The notes beneath the pieces are model-generated. The model worked only from the letters and a program-made list of their open reading frames with translations. It made no database searches and was not told the origin of the DNA. Positions 51,613 through 61,287 of a DNA stretch of 64,000 nt are shown piece after piece. The DNA is taken from NCBI GenBank assembly GCA_949287425.1, contig CASEGJ010000004.1:248001-312000 (forward strand). Direction: 5' to 3'. Origin of the DNA: an uncultured Caryophanales bacterium. GTDB taxonomy: Bacteria > Bacillota_I > Bacilli_A > RFN20 > CAG-288. Each line of letters opens with the position of its first letter. Positions within the stretch are counted from its first letter, which is position 1. A program made the translations under genes and the position numbers.

Positions 51613-52619
51613 TTCGTGCGAGTGAAGCTCAAGTTGAAAAGCTGGAGAGAAGCTATTGGAGAAGAAAAGGTTTAGAGATTTTCACTAACTGGCGTTTATA
51701 TGCGATGTTAGTGCCAATGCTGTTCTTCTTCATTTGTTGGAAGTATTTACCTATTGCTTCTATGACAATGTCATTCAAATTCTATATGCCTGTTTCTGGT
51801 AAACAAGTATATGGTTCTGATTGGGTAGGCTTATATTGGTTCCATGCTTTAATGTTTGGCAACTTATCTAGCCAATTCTGGGTTGTCTTTAGAAATACAT
51901 TTACACTTTCTTTCTATGGATTAGTATTTGGTTTCCCATTCCCAATTATCTTGGCCTTATTGTTCTCGGAAATTAAATGCACACCATATAGAGCTGTTGC
52001 TCAAGTCTTAACTTACTTACCTAAGTTTGTTTCAACAGTTGTTATTACTTCCTTAACAGTCTTATTATTAAGAGCTAAAGTTACTGATGGAGATAACACT
52101 TTATTCGGTGGTGGTCCATTAGCTATCTTAGTTGGAGCTATGACTGGTGATCCTAACGTTAATGTTATGATGGAACCTAAATACTTTAGAGCTGTTTATC
52201 AAATTACCGGTATTTGGGAAACTGCTGGTTATGGTTCAATCGTCTACTTTGCTGCTATTCTAGGTATTTCTCCTACTAACTACGAAGCTGCCAGAATCGA
52301 TGGTGCTACTAAGATGCAACAAATTAGATATGTTACTCTTCCTGGTATGACTTCTACCTTAACAATCATGTTGATTCTCGAAGTTGGTAAATTATTAACT
52401 ATCGGTTATGAAAAGGTTATCCTTTTACAAGGTAACAACTATAGTGTCTTATTCTCAACGGCTGAAACAGTTTCAACATGGGCGTGGCATATGATGCAAA
52501 ACGGCGTTAATAACTCAGCTGGTGCAGCTGCGGATATGCTTAACTCTGTAATTTCTATGTTGTTAGTTATCGGTTCTAACCAAATTGCTAGACGTGTTTC
52601 TAACACATCCTTATATTAA
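51609..52619 (+). CDS. ABC importer permease, LplB/YteP type
   Basis: 336 residues, six membrane helices. The EAA loop is EAARIDGATKMQQIRYVTLPGM at about residues 220-240, and the end GSNQIARRVSNTSLY is typical of LplB proteins. Partner of the LplC-type permease 22 bp downstream. LplB/LplC pairs import oligosaccharides, including rhamnogalacturonan fragments (YteP-YtcP in B. subtilis). Codon use is C-ending rich, suggesting high expression. Confidence 0.92.
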   Translation: MIRASEAQVEKLERSYWRRKGLEIFTNWRLYAMLVPMLFFFICWKYLPIASMTMSFKFYMPVSGKQVYGSDWVGLYWFHALMFGNLSSQFWVVFRNTFTLSFYGLVFGFPFPIILALLFSEIKCTPYRAVAQVLTYLPKFVSTVVITSLTVLLLRAKVTDGDNTLFGGGPLAILVGAMTGDPNVNVMMEPKYFRAVYQITGIWETAGYGSIVYFAAILGISPTNYEAARIDGATKMQQIRYVTLPGMTSTLTIMLILEVGKLLTIGYEKVILLQGNNYSVLFSTAETVSTWAWHMMQNGVNNSAGAAADMLNSVISMLLVIGSNQIARRVSNTSLY

Positions 52620-52641
52620 TAGAAAGGAGAAAAAATAGATT

Positions 52642-53610
52642 ATGGCTCAAAATGCTGAAAGCATCTTAAATAAATCCAACGCTCAAGTTGAGGATAAAAA
52701 GCAATTTAAAGCCAAAAGAAATGGCTTTAAGGGTATGGAAATTAGTGAAATCATCTTCAAGGTCTTCGCTTATTTCTTCATTACTGTATTCGCATTAATT
52801 TGTCTATATCCATTCGTATATGCTATTTCAGGTGCATTGTCTGGATATTCAGCCTTATATTCAGGCGCAGTTGTCGTCTTCCCAGTAGACCTACAGATTG
52901 ACGCTTTCAAAGTTGTCTTTACTGATAATGGTTTCTGGAGTGCTTATTCAAATACTATTGTCTTAACCTTGTTTGGTACTTTATATTCAATGATTTTATC
53001 CATCTTAGGTGGATATGCCTTATCTAAGAAGAATTTGTTCGGTCATAAGTTCTTCAACTTCTTCTTAGTCTTCACAATGTGGTTTACAGCTGGTATGATT
53101 CCTACTTACTTAAACTACATTGATACTAGAACTATCTTTAGAGAAATAGGTATTACTGATGATAAGTGGTTTGTCGTTGTCGCTATGGGTATTGCTGCTT
53201 ATAACATCATCTTATTAAGAAACGCTTTCGAAGCTGTTCCTAGTGAAATTGATGAAGCTGCTAGAGTCGATGGTGCTAACGAATTCCAAATCATGGCTAA
53301 AGTTTATGTTCCTATGTCTAAAGCTACCATTGCTACAGTCGCATTGTTCTATGGTATCTCAAGATGGAATGGTTACTTCTGGGCAAAACAAACCTTGGAT
53401 GTTACTGATGCTCCATTACAAGTTTATATTAGAAATAGAGTTGACCAATTTAGCGATCCTTCCTACATGGATGGTTGGCATGAAGTCTATGCTCCTGATT
53501 CATTAATGTATGGAATGATTGTCTGTGCTATTATCCCTATTGTTCTAATTTACCCATTTATTCAAAAATACTTTGCTGCTGGTGTTAATATCGGTGGCGT
53601 CAAAGAGTAA
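52642..53610 (+). CDS. ABC importer permease, LplC/YtcP type
   Basis: 322 residues, six membrane helices after a hydrophilic N-terminus of about 30. EAA loop EAARVDGANEFQIMAKVYVPMS near residue 210 and the family end KYFAAGVNIGGVKE. Forms the heterodimeric channel with the preceding permease. Followed by an 86-bp gap with a TTGACA (53643-53648) that may be an internal promoter for the binding protein. Confidence 0.92.
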   Translation: MAQNAESILNKSNAQVEDKKQFKAKRNGFKGMEISEIIFKVFAYFFITVFALICLYPFVYAISGALSGYSALYSGAVVVFPVDLQIDAFKVVFTDNGFWSAYSNTIVLTLFGTLYSMILSILGGYALSKKNLFGHKFFNFFLVFTMWFTAGMIPTYLNYIDTRTIFREIGITDDKWFVVVAMGIAAYNIILLRNAFEAVPSEIDEAARVDGANEFQIMAKVYVPMSKATIATVALFYGISRWNGYFWAKQTLDVTDAPLQVYIRNRVDQFSDPSYMDGWHEVYAPDSLMYGMIVCAIIPIVLIYPFIQKYFAAGVNIGGVKE

Positions 53611-53696
53611 TTTACTCTTACTATTAATTGGTTAAATCATATTTGACACATATGTTTTAATAAAAAATGCTTTAATTGAAAGGAGATTTTTAACAA

Positions 53697-55937
53697 ATGA
53701 AAATCAAAAAAAGCGCATTTGTATTATTAGCTGCAACAATGATTGCAGGTGGATTAACTTCTTGTGGTCCTAAAGATAGTGCTGATTTAAGACTATCAGT
53801 CCAATACCAAAAATCTGGTACTGGTATGAAGTATGCTTCAGACGATACTGATAACAAAGTTTTCACTAAAACTAATGAAAATGGTTACACCCATAAGTAT
53901 CGTGAAAAGGCCGGTGAAGAAGCCAAATCAGTCACTTATCATAAAGGTGATTGGAAACCTACTTGGGCTGCCATTCAAGAAAATCTTGATATGACATTTG
54001 AAGATGTCACTGACTTCTCACAAACTAAAATTGCTGATGCTTTCAAAACATGGCAAACTAAATCCTTCGAAGGTGTCGATGTTGCTCAAGGTAGCACTGA
54101 TAATATCGTTACTCAAGGTACTTCTACTCCTGGTTCTATCTTAGACTTATCTCAATATCTTGATAGAATGCCTAACTTCAAAGCTTTCTTAGAGAAATAT
54201 CCTGCTATCGAAGCTTTCATTAAGAACTCTAATGGTGCTATGTATTATGCTCCTTACTTCGATGGTCTTGATGATATTGAAAGAATGTTAATGGTCAGAT
54301 TTGACTGGGTTAAGTATTTATTAGATTGTACTGATACCCAACTTGAACAAAGAGTCAAAGATACCAATATGACTATTACTAGCTGGGAATATGAACCTTG
54401 GTGGGATGAAGCTGAAGCTGCTCAAGAAATTACTGTAGTTAAACCTGATGGTACTGGAACTGAAAAAGTTACTAAAACTAAGACTGCTAACGTTATTACC
54501 TTACAAGAATCTGCTACTACCCCATTACAATTAGTTAAAACTTTAAGAAAATATATTGATGATACTTATGGTGGCTACTATGGTAATACTAGATCTAACT
54601 TATTCATCGGTCAAAACGCTTGCTATGATGTTGATGAATTAGTTGCTTTATTTAGAGTTGTTAGATCCTTACCTAAGACTTTAACTGGTCAAGAAAACGC
54701 TTCTATCGTTCCTTTATATCCTAGAGATGATACTAACGATCGTATCGCTGACTTATGGAGATTTACCCAATTCTTCGGTGTTAGAGGTGGCGAATCTAGA
54801 AATGGTTACTTATACGTTGATAAAGATGGTAAATTAGACGACGCTAGAGATGATTCTCAAATGCTCGATGCCATTGAACGTATGAACCAAATGTCAAAAG
54901 AAGGTTTAATTTTGAAAGACTTCGATACTGATAAAGCTACTGGTGGTAAATACGATGCTGAACATAGAAAAGACTTATTAAAAGGTAATACTGGTTTTGC
55001 TACTTATGACTATAACCAAACCACTACTATCTTAAATAAAGATATTAACACTGGTGATGGTTCTACCACTATGCCTAACCCTGTTAAAGATGCTGGCATT
55101 GATCCATTATTAGGTTCATGCTTACCTGCTGTTGCTAAATGGGATGGCAAAAATTATTCATTCTTCACTGAATCTTGGAGAAGTGTTAAGACTGAAGGTT
55201 GGTTCATTGTTGGTTCTGTCGCTAATGATGAAGGTAAATTAGAAAAAGCCTTAAAATTATTCGATTACTTATATTCTGAAGAAGGTAATAGATTAATGTC
55301 TTATGGTCCTGATACCTATCTTGAACACGATGCTGAAGGTAAAATCGTCACTATCGATTATCAAGGTAAAAATGTTCCAAAATTATCTGCTGAAACTCTT
55401 GAGGAATTAGCTACCTTAGCTTCTGGTAACTATACTAACTACTATCGTTACTGGTTAGGTGCTACCTTACCTTCTGGTTATGTTAAAGAACAAGGTATGG
55501 AATATCAGACTGTTGTTGACGCAGCTAAACCTTCATTAAATTACCTCAACAAAGCTATTGAACATGGTGTCTTAAAACACGTTAACTTCAATTCTAATAA
55601 CACTGATAAGACCTACAACATCGTTCCTACTACCTTAGCTTATACTCAAGCTGAATCTAACCAAATTGCTAATAGCTTTAACAATTTGAACGATTATGTT
55701 AACAACACTAAAGGTAAGAACAACGCTTGGTCATATGTTGTTATGAATGGTTGGGGTGGCGAGAATGCTCCTGCTAGTAGAGAAGCTTATTTAGCCGCTT
55801 TAGATGAATACAACTTAGATGGTCAATTACAGATCAACAATACCGCTTATGCTAGACAAGTTGCTTTCTTAAATGGTGGTACTTCTGCTGCAAGTAAAGC
55901 TGTTGTTGCTATTGTTCCTAACAAACAAGATAAATAA
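53697..55937 (+). CDS. Oligosaccharide-binding lipoprotein of the importer
   Basis: 746 residues, long for a family 1 extracellular binding protein. Signal peptide with lipobox LTSC (Cys23). Fold cues: WAAIQENLDMTFEDVT, FKAFLEKYPAIEAFIKNSNGAMYYAPY, GFATYDYNQT and SYGPDTYLEHDAEGK, as in LplA-like proteins. Probably captures galacturonan or rhamnogalacturonan oligomers outside the membrane. Strong C-ending codon bias indicates high expression; a 15-bp hairpin follows the stop. Confidence 0.88.
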   Translation: MKIKKSAFVLLAATMIAGGLTSCGPKDSADLRLSVQYQKSGTGMKYASDDTDNKVFTKTNENGYTHKYREKAGEEAKSVTYHKGDWKPTWAAIQENLDMTFEDVTDFSQTKIADAFKTWQTKSFEGVDVAQGSTDNIVTQGTSTPGSILDLSQYLDRMPNFKAFLEKYPAIEAFIKNSNGAMYYAPYFDGLDDIERMLMVRFDWVKYLLDCTDTQLEQRVKDTNMTITSWEYEPWWDEAEAAQEITVVKPDGTGTEKVTKTKTANVITLQESATTPLQLVKTLRKYIDDTYGGYYGNTRSNLFIGQNACYDVDELVALFRVVRSLPKTLTGQENASIVPLYPRDDTNDRIADLWRFTQFFGVRGGESRNGYLYVDKDGKLDDARDDSQMLDAIERMNQMSKEGLILKDFDTDKATGGKYDAEHRKDLLKGNTGFATYDYNQTTTILNKDINTGDGSTTMPNPVKDAGIDPLLGSCLPAVAKWDGKNYSFFTESWRSVKTEGWFIVGSVANDEGKLEKALKLFDYLYSEEGNRLMSYGPDTYLEHDAEGKIVTIDYQGKNVPKLSAETLEELATLASGNYTNYYRYWLGATLPSGYVKEQGMEYQTVVDAAKPSLNYLNKAIEHGVLKHVNFNSNNTDKTYNIVPTTLAYTQAESNQIANSFNNLNDYVNNTKGKNNAWSYVVMNGWGGENAPASREAYLAALDEYNLDGQLQINNTAYARQVAFLNGGTSAASKAVVAIVPNKQDK

Positions 55938-55962
55938 GTGTTAGAAAAAAATTAAGTCTTAT

Positions 55963-55998
55963 AAGATCTAGAGAGTGTTAATCACTCTCTAGTATCTT
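55963..55998 (+). other. Intra-operon hairpin after the binding-protein gene
   Basis: AAGATCTAGAGAGTG pairs with CACTCTCTAG-T-ATCTT (stem of 15 with one bulge, 5-nt loop). It is followed by a mixed T/A stretch, not a clean T-run, and 20 bp later by the next gene. It probably stabilises or partly terminates the upstream mRNA to raise binding-protein levels. Confidence 0.65.
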
Positions 55999-56017
55999 GT
56001 TATTATAAGGAGGGAAT

Positions 56018-56719
56018 ATGTCTGCTGAAATGAAATCTCAAAACAAAGCACATAATTCGGGTTTCTTGAGCTTTTTTGGAAGTAAACTCTATCAAAAGAA
56101 TTTGATGTGGTGGATTCCACTATTAACAGCTGCCTTTATTTGCTTATATTCATTATTAATGTGTACACCTATCGGAGTTTTGGAAAATGTTATTGATACT
56201 CCATATACAAATCATCCTGAATGGGGAAATAGATTGATGGGTGATATTTGCGTTGAAATGAAGCCATATAACGATATGGTTATAATAGTTGGTATCTTTG
56301 CTGTTATCTTAGTCTTGTTATATAAATTTACAAGATCTAATATCCGTAAGAATTATTATATTTCCAATATTGTGTATTCAGTTGCTAATATAGTTTACTT
56401 TATTTTCGCTGGCGTTTCTCTGTTTATGATAGTTGCTAAATATCAAGACTTATATTTCAATTATCAAGATTTTGATGCTATTAAAGAAGCTTTGTCAAAT
56501 TTACAAGGTATTCTACCAATTGATGCTTCTTGGGCATGGGTATTCTATTTAGGTTATTTACTTGGTGCTATTTCAATAATTTGTGCTATTGGTATGGCAT
56601 TGTTATTAGTTAATAAATTACCTAACTTTATCGCATATATGAAATTACCTAAATCAGTTAGAGATTCGGATAAAACTGCCAACACTTATGATGTTGAAGA
56701 TCCTGAAACTGCTAAGTAA
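56018..56719 (+). CDS. Membrane protein 2 of the importer operon, unknown
   Basis: 233 residues, four membrane segments (about 32-52, 84-105, 116-140, 170-192), an extracytoplasmic loop of about 30 residues after helix 1, and a charged C-terminal tail. No family recognised. AAGGAGG before ATG; 21 bp before membrane protein 3. Its place between binding protein and ATPase suggests an accessory importer subunit. Confidence 0.65.
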   Translation: MSAEMKSQNKAHNSGFLSFFGSKLYQKNLMWWIPLLTAAFICLYSLLMCTPIGVLENVIDTPYTNHPEWGNRLMGDICVEMKPYNDMVIIVGIFAVILVLLYKFTRSNIRKNYYISNIVYSVANIVYFIFAGVSLFMIVAKYQDLYFNYQDFDAIKEALSNLQGILPIDASWAWVFYLGYLLGAISIICAIGMALLLVNKLPNFIAYMKLPKSVRDSDKTANTYDVEDPETAK

Positions 56720-56740
56720 TACTAAATTAAGGAGGTCATT

Positions 56741-57322
56741 ATGAAAAAGATTAATTCTAACAACCAAACACCTGAATCTAGTAATAAAAGTGGTTTTTTC
56801 CAAAGATTAGGTAATTCTATTCACGCATATTTTATTCCAAACGAAGAACAGAAAGATATGCTTAGATATCAACCACATAAGTCTGCTTATTGGTTATGTA
56901 TGTTTGCTATTCTTCTTGATTGTTTAGGATTTTGCTTCGTCTATTCTACCCTTGGAAATGTCGAATGGACTACTGGCGTTGATATTATTTTCAATATCTT
57001 GTTCTTATTAGTGACATTTGTTACTGCTGAAAATATTAAGGTTTATAATAAGACCGCTTCTTATATTGGTATTATTATAGGCGCATTAGAAATTGGACAT
57101 TTCTTCTGGTATTCATTACCTTTATATACCGCTGGTGATATCTTAACTTGGGTTATGGTCGGTGATTTAGTTTGCTTTATTGCTGCTGGTGCATTCTTGT
57201 TAATTGCTGGTATTGCTAACTTCTATAAATCAACAGCTTTAAATAACTATTTACATAAGATTGCTGAAACTGATGCTAGCGCTAGACTAGAATTAGAACA
57301 AAAAGCTAAAAAGTCGAAATAA
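56741..57322 (+). CDS. Membrane protein 3 of the importer operon, unknown
   Basis: 193 residues. Cytoplasmic N-terminus (about 45 residues, FFQRLGNSIHAYFIPNEEQKDML), four membrane segments (about 48-68, 76-96, 104-126, 134-158) and a Lys/Glu tail. No family recognised; same four-helix layout as membrane proteins 2, 4 and 5. AAGGAGG before ATG; 19 bp before the ATPase. Confidence 0.65.
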   Translation: MKKINSNNQTPESSNKSGFFQRLGNSIHAYFIPNEEQKDMLRYQPHKSAYWLCMFAILLDCLGFCFVYSTLGNVEWTTGVDIIFNILFLLVTFVTAENIKVYNKTASYIGIIIGALEIGHFFWYSLPLYTAGDILTWVMVGDLVCFIAAGAFLLIAGIANFYKSTALNNYLHKIAETDASARLELEQKAKKSK

Positions 57323-57341
57323 TAGAAGGGGATTTTAAGGT

Positions 57342-58409
57342 ATGGCTACATTAAAATTAAATCATCTTAGAAAAGTCTATGCTGGCGGAGTCCTCGCTGT
57401 TGAAGATTTCGACATGGATATTGCAGATGGTGAACTCATTGTTTTAGTTGGTCCTTCTGGCTGTGGTAAATCTACTACTTTAAGAATGATTGCTGGTTTA
57501 GAAGGTATTACTGAAGGTAAATTATATATTGATAACAAAGATGTCACTAATTTAGCTAGTAAGGATAGAGATATTGCTATGGTTTTCCAAAACTACGCTT
57601 TATATGGCAATATGTCTGTCTACCAAAATATGGGTTTCTCTTTAATGCTAAGAAAAGAAAAACCTGAATCTATTCATAAGAAAGTCATTGCTGCTAGTAA
57701 GATGCTTTCTTTGTTTGAACAATTAAATAAAAAACCAAAAGCTTTATCAGGCGGTCAAAGACAAAGAGTCGCTATGGGTAGAGCTATTGTTAGAAATCCA
57801 AAAGTCTTCTTATTTGATGAACCTTTATCTAACCTCGATGCTAAATTGAGATCTTCAATGAGAAGAGAAATTAAATTGCTACACCACAAGTTAGGTGCTA
57901 CTATGATTTATGTTACTCACGATCAGACTGAAGCTTTAACTTTAGCTGATAGAATTGTCGTTATGTCAATGGGTAGAGTTCAACAAATCGGTACTCCTGA
58001 TCAAGTTTATAACAATCCTAATAATATGTTTGTCGCTTCCTTTATTGGAACTCCTCCTACTAACTTCTTTGCTGGTAGAATTGAAGATGGACATTTTATT
58101 GGAGAAGGTATTGATCTTAAATTAAGTAAAGCTCAACTTAATCTTTGTAAAGGTTATGATGAAGTTATTTTAGGTATTAGACCTGAACACGTTCTCGGTT
58201 TAGATGGTGATACTGAAATTAACGTTGAACTAGTTGAACATTTAGGTTCTTATTCATTGTTACATGGTATTATCGGTCAACATCACTGTGTCTTTAAAGT
58301 AAGAGGTTGGTCTGATATTCAACCTAATTCATTAGTTAAATTAAAGATTGATATGGATAAAGTATATTTCTTTAATCCAGCTGATGGTCAACGTTTGAGA
58401 GGAGAATAA
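57342..58409 (+). CDS. Sugar ABC importer ATPase (MsmX/UgpC type), copy 2
   Basis: 355 residues. Walker [10 protein letters not shown], signature [14 protein letters not shown], Walker [29 protein letters not shown] domain at the end. Close paralogue of the ATPase at 41502 but inside the importer operon and so its likely dedicated motor. The stop is 1 bp before membrane protein 4. Confidence 0.94.
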   Translation: MATLKLNHLRKVYAGGVLAVEDFDMDIADGELIVLVGPSGCGKSTTLRMIAGLEGITEGKLYIDNKDVTNLASKDRDIAMVFQNYALYGNMSVYQNMGFSLMLRKEKPESIHKKVIAASKMLSLFEQLNKKPKALSGGQRQRVAMGRAIVRNPKVFLFDEPLSNLDAKLRSSMRREIKLLHHKLGATMIYVTHDQTEALTLADRIVVMSMGRVQQIGTPDQVYNNPNNMFVASFIGTPPTNFFAGRIEDGHFIGEGIDLKLSKAQLNLCKGYDEVILGIRPEHVLGLDGDTEINVELVEHLGSYSLLHGIIGQHHCVFKVRGWSDIQPNSLVKLKIDMDKVYFFNPADGQRLRGE

Positions 58410-58410
58410 T

Positions 58411-59088
58411 ATGGCTAAGAAAAAACAATTAACTGCTGAGGAAGTTGCAAAAATTAATGCCGAAAAGGCCCAAAATTCTGGTTTAGCTCACGTTGATGAT
58501 GATACTTCTATTAACTTCTCAGCTGATTCTAGTTTGTCAGTAGACGATACTGCTGTTAGAAAATCTGGTTTCATCTTATCTTTATCTAGATTCTTAATTT
58601 CATTAAAGAATAAGATTTCTAAAGTTGTATTATTATTTGCTGTTGGTTCAATGTTAATAATTTGTATGTGTGAATTCGTTCACGTTAGAGCCTTAACTTT
58701 ACTAAATACTTCTAAAAATGCATTATCTATCTTCTTCTTCTTTGCATTATTATTAAGTATCTTATCTGTTGTTTGTTATATGAACTCTTCTAACAAACAT
58801 AGTTCCAAGAGAAAGAAATATGGTATGTTAGGTGTTTTCTTTGTAATGATGTTAGTTCAAGTTGGTTTTGATATTTATTATATCATTGTTTCAAATGAAG
58901 TTAATTCTACTAATGCCAATGTTATTGATTCAACTAACTATACTTATTTACATTTAGTTTTTGTCGCTATTACTATTATCTTAGCTGCTATTGAGCCTGT
59001 CTTACAGCCTTACTTTAAGAGAATTAACGTCAATAAATTCTTTGATAAGTTATATTTGAAACAACAAAATAAAAAATTAGGTAAATAA
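58411..59088 (+). CDS. Membrane protein 4 of the importer operon, unknown
   Basis: 225 residues. Acidic cytoplasmic N-terminus of about 60 residues, four membrane segments (about 68-88, 98-120, 132-154, 170-190) and a basic tail. AGGAG before ATG. No family recognised. Immediately follows the ATPase, hence co-translated. Confidence 0.65.
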   Translation: MAKKKQLTAEEVAKINAEKAQNSGLAHVDDDTSINFSADSSLSVDDTAVRKSGFILSLSRFLISLKNKISKVVLLFAVGSMLIICMCEFVHVRALTLLNTSKNALSIFFFFALLLSILSVVCYMNSSNKHSSKRKKYGMLGVFFVMMLVQVGFDIYYIIVSNEVNSTNANVIDSTNYTYLHLVFVAITIILAAIEPVLQPYFKRINVNKFFDKLYLKQQNKKLGK

Positions 59089-59148
59089 TAAAAAACAAAA
59101 ATTAATTCACATTAAATAATTTTAACTACTTATATAGAAAGTTTATCG

Positions 59149-59736
59149 ATGAAGAAATTTGATAAAAATAAATCATCTAAAACTAATAAGGACTTTAACG
59201 ACCCAACAAGTGAGGAATTTAAGCCAAAAGTAAATTGGTTTGATAGAATTCCTTATGCTGTTAAAGCCCTTGTTTTAAAATATTGGTTTTTTGGAATGAT
59301 TTATTTTTTCTTTGTTATGGGTATACCTAATTTAGATATGACTTCTGAAACTGTTATTGTTGGGGTTGCTTTAGGTATTTTAAACGATCTAGTAATCTAT
59401 AAGATTTTAGAGTTATTTGATTCATATAAAAACGAATCGCAATATTATAAATTTTTCCGTTCAAAGAAAGTTTATTCTATTTTTATTAATACAGTATATG
59501 GATTTATTGTTGGCGGATTAAGTATGATATTTTCTTTCGTTTTTAGATACTGGATTCAAAATGGTACTAGTTTAGAAGTTTTTGATACTATTAAATGGCT
59601 TTTTGCTGAGCCATTTACCTTTGCTTTATTAGCTTTATTTGTCGATGCTATTTTTATTGGTATAAAAGATTTATGTGTTTATTTATATAGAAAACATATT
59701 TCAAAAAAGGAGGAGAATGAAAATTATGAGATTTGA
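59149..59736 (+). CDS. Membrane protein 5 of the importer operon, unknown
   Basis: 195 residues. Charged N-terminus (KKFDKNKSSKTNKDFND), four membrane segments (about 45-64, 68-86, 106-130, 148-170) and tail KKEENENYEI. Overlaps the GH28 gene by 11 bp, which couples import and intracellular hydrolysis. No family recognised. Confidence 0.65.
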   Translation: MKKFDKNKSSKTNKDFNDPTSEEFKPKVNWFDRIPYAVKALVLKYWFFGMIYFFFVMGIPNLDMTSETVIVGVALGILNDLVIYKILELFDSYKNESQYYKFFRSKKVYSIFINTVYGFIVGGLSMIFSFVFRYWIQNGTSLEVFDTIKWLFAEPFTFALLALFVDAIFIGIKDLCVYLYRKHISKKEENENYEI

Positions 59737-61267
59737 GGTATTGTTTGTTTCACCTACTTCAGCGTGCTTTGAACTAGTTAACGATGAAGTTTATTATTCA
59801 AGCAAAAAATACGATGTCTATTTAAATGGTAAATTAGCTTTAAAAGATGTCGAAACTAATGTTTTCTCTTTATATAATTTATTACCTAATAGAGATTACG
59901 AAGTTAGAATTGAAAATGATTCTTTAAATATTCATACTAACAACGTTTCATGTATTATTCATTCTAGTCAATTTAGAAATGATTCTAAAACTAACGATGA
60001 TACTTTAATGTTACAAGCTGCTATTAATGTATTACCTAAAGATGGTTTATTAGTTATTGATCCAGGTGAATATCATATTACTTCTTTGTTTTTAAAATCT
60101 GATATGACTTTAGAAATTTCTAAAGGAGCTAAATTGTTAGCTAATAACGATGTCGATGCTTATCCATTAATTCCAGGAGAAGTTGACGCTTATGATTCAG
60201 ATAACAAAATTCAATTAGTCACTTGGGAAGGTAATCCATTTATTACTAAATCATCGATTATCACTGGTTTCCATTTAAAAAATGTCAATATCGTCGGTGA
60301 AGGTTGTATTGATGGTCAAGCTCAAAATTCAACATTTTGGAAAGATGTTAAAAAATTACCATGGGGACGTCCAAGAGATATTTTCTTTAACGATTGTGAA
60401 AATCTCAACGTTCATGGTATCAGTGTTTGTAATACTCCTTGTTGGACTATTCATCCATATTTTTGCACTCATACAGGCTGGTATGATTTAACTATTTCTA
60501 ATCCTGCTACTGGTGCTCCTAATACTGATGGTATGGATCCTGAATCGTGTGAAGATATTAAAATTATCGGTGTTAAATTTTCTGTTGGTGACGATTGTAT
60601 CGCTGTTAAATCTGGTAAATATTATATTGGTAAAACATATAAAAAGCCTACTAAGGATTTAGTTATTAGAAACTGCTATATGAATAGAGGCCATGGAGGA
60701 GTAGTTTTAGGCTCTGAAATTGGAGCTGGTACTAAAGATATTCAGGTCGAAAGATGTATATTTGAAGGTACTGATAGAGGTTTAAGAATCAAAACCAGAA
60801 GAGGTAGAGGAAAAGATTCTGTTATCGATGGTATCGTATTTAAAAACATTATTATGAAAGGTGTTTTAACTCCTTTAGTTGTCAATATGTTCTATTTCTG
60901 TGATCCTGATGGAAAAACTGAATATGTTTGGTCAAAAGAAAAATTACCTGTCGATGATAAGACTCCATATATCGGTAGCTTTGTTTTCGATAACATTCAC
61001 GCAAGTGATGCTGAATACGCATTAGGTTGGTTCTATGGTTTACCTGAACAGCCTATCGCATCAATTACTATTAAAAATTCCAGTTTCACTATGAAAGAAG
61101 ATGCTGGAAAAGGTATGCCTGCTATGATGTCATATATCGATGAACAATCTAAGACTGGATTTTATTTTAACAATGTTGGTAAAGTTGTCTTTGATAATGT
61201 AAAAGCTAGTGGATTTACTGGGGAAAAAGTTATTTTAAATAATGTATCTTCATTTAAAGAAGAGTAA
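59726..61267 (+). CDS. Cytoplasmic polygalacturonase-like glycoside hydrolase (GH28)
   Basis: 513 residues from ATG 59726. The ATG at 59717 is too close to AAGGAGG. Residues 1-75 look like an FN3-type domain and the rest is a beta-helix. The four GH28 motifs are present: NTDG (266-269), GDDC (288-291), GHGG (322-325) and RIKT (354-357). No signal peptide, so it is probably an exo-acting enzyme that frees galacturonate from imported oligomers. Found with membrane protein 5 upstream and a PucR-type regulator downstream. Confidence 0.93.
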   Translation: MRFEVLFVSPTSACFELVNDEVYYSSKKYDVYLNGKLALKDVETNVFSLYNLLPNRDYEVRIENDSLNIHTNNVSCIIHSSQFRNDSKTNDDTLMLQAAINVLPKDGLLVIDPGEYHITSLFLKSDMTLEISKGAKLLANNDVDAYPLIPGEVDAYDSDNKIQLVTWEGNPFITKSSIITGFHLKNVNIVGEGCIDGQAQNSTFWKDVKKLPWGRPRDIFFNDCENLNVHGISVCNTPCWTIHPYFCTHTGWYDLTISNPATGAPNTDGMDPESCEDIKIIGVKFSVGDDCIAVKSGKYYIGKTYKKPTKDLVIRNCYMNRGHGGVVLGSEIGAGTKDIQVERCIFEGTDRGLRIKTRRGRGKDSVIDGIVFKNIIMKGVLTPLVVNMFYFCDPDGKTEYVWSKEKLPVDDKTPYIGSFVFDNIHASDAEYALGWFYGLPEQPIASITIKNSSFTMKEDAGKGMPAMMSYIDEQSKTGFYFNNVGKVVFDNVKASGFTGEKVILNNVSSFKEE

Positions 61268-61287
61268 AATATTATTGTAGGTATTTT

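Noticed and set aside
53643..53690. Internal promoter for the binding-protein gene
   Set aside because: TTGACA is good but no convincing -10 lies at 16-18 bp; kept only as a possibility in the permease entry.
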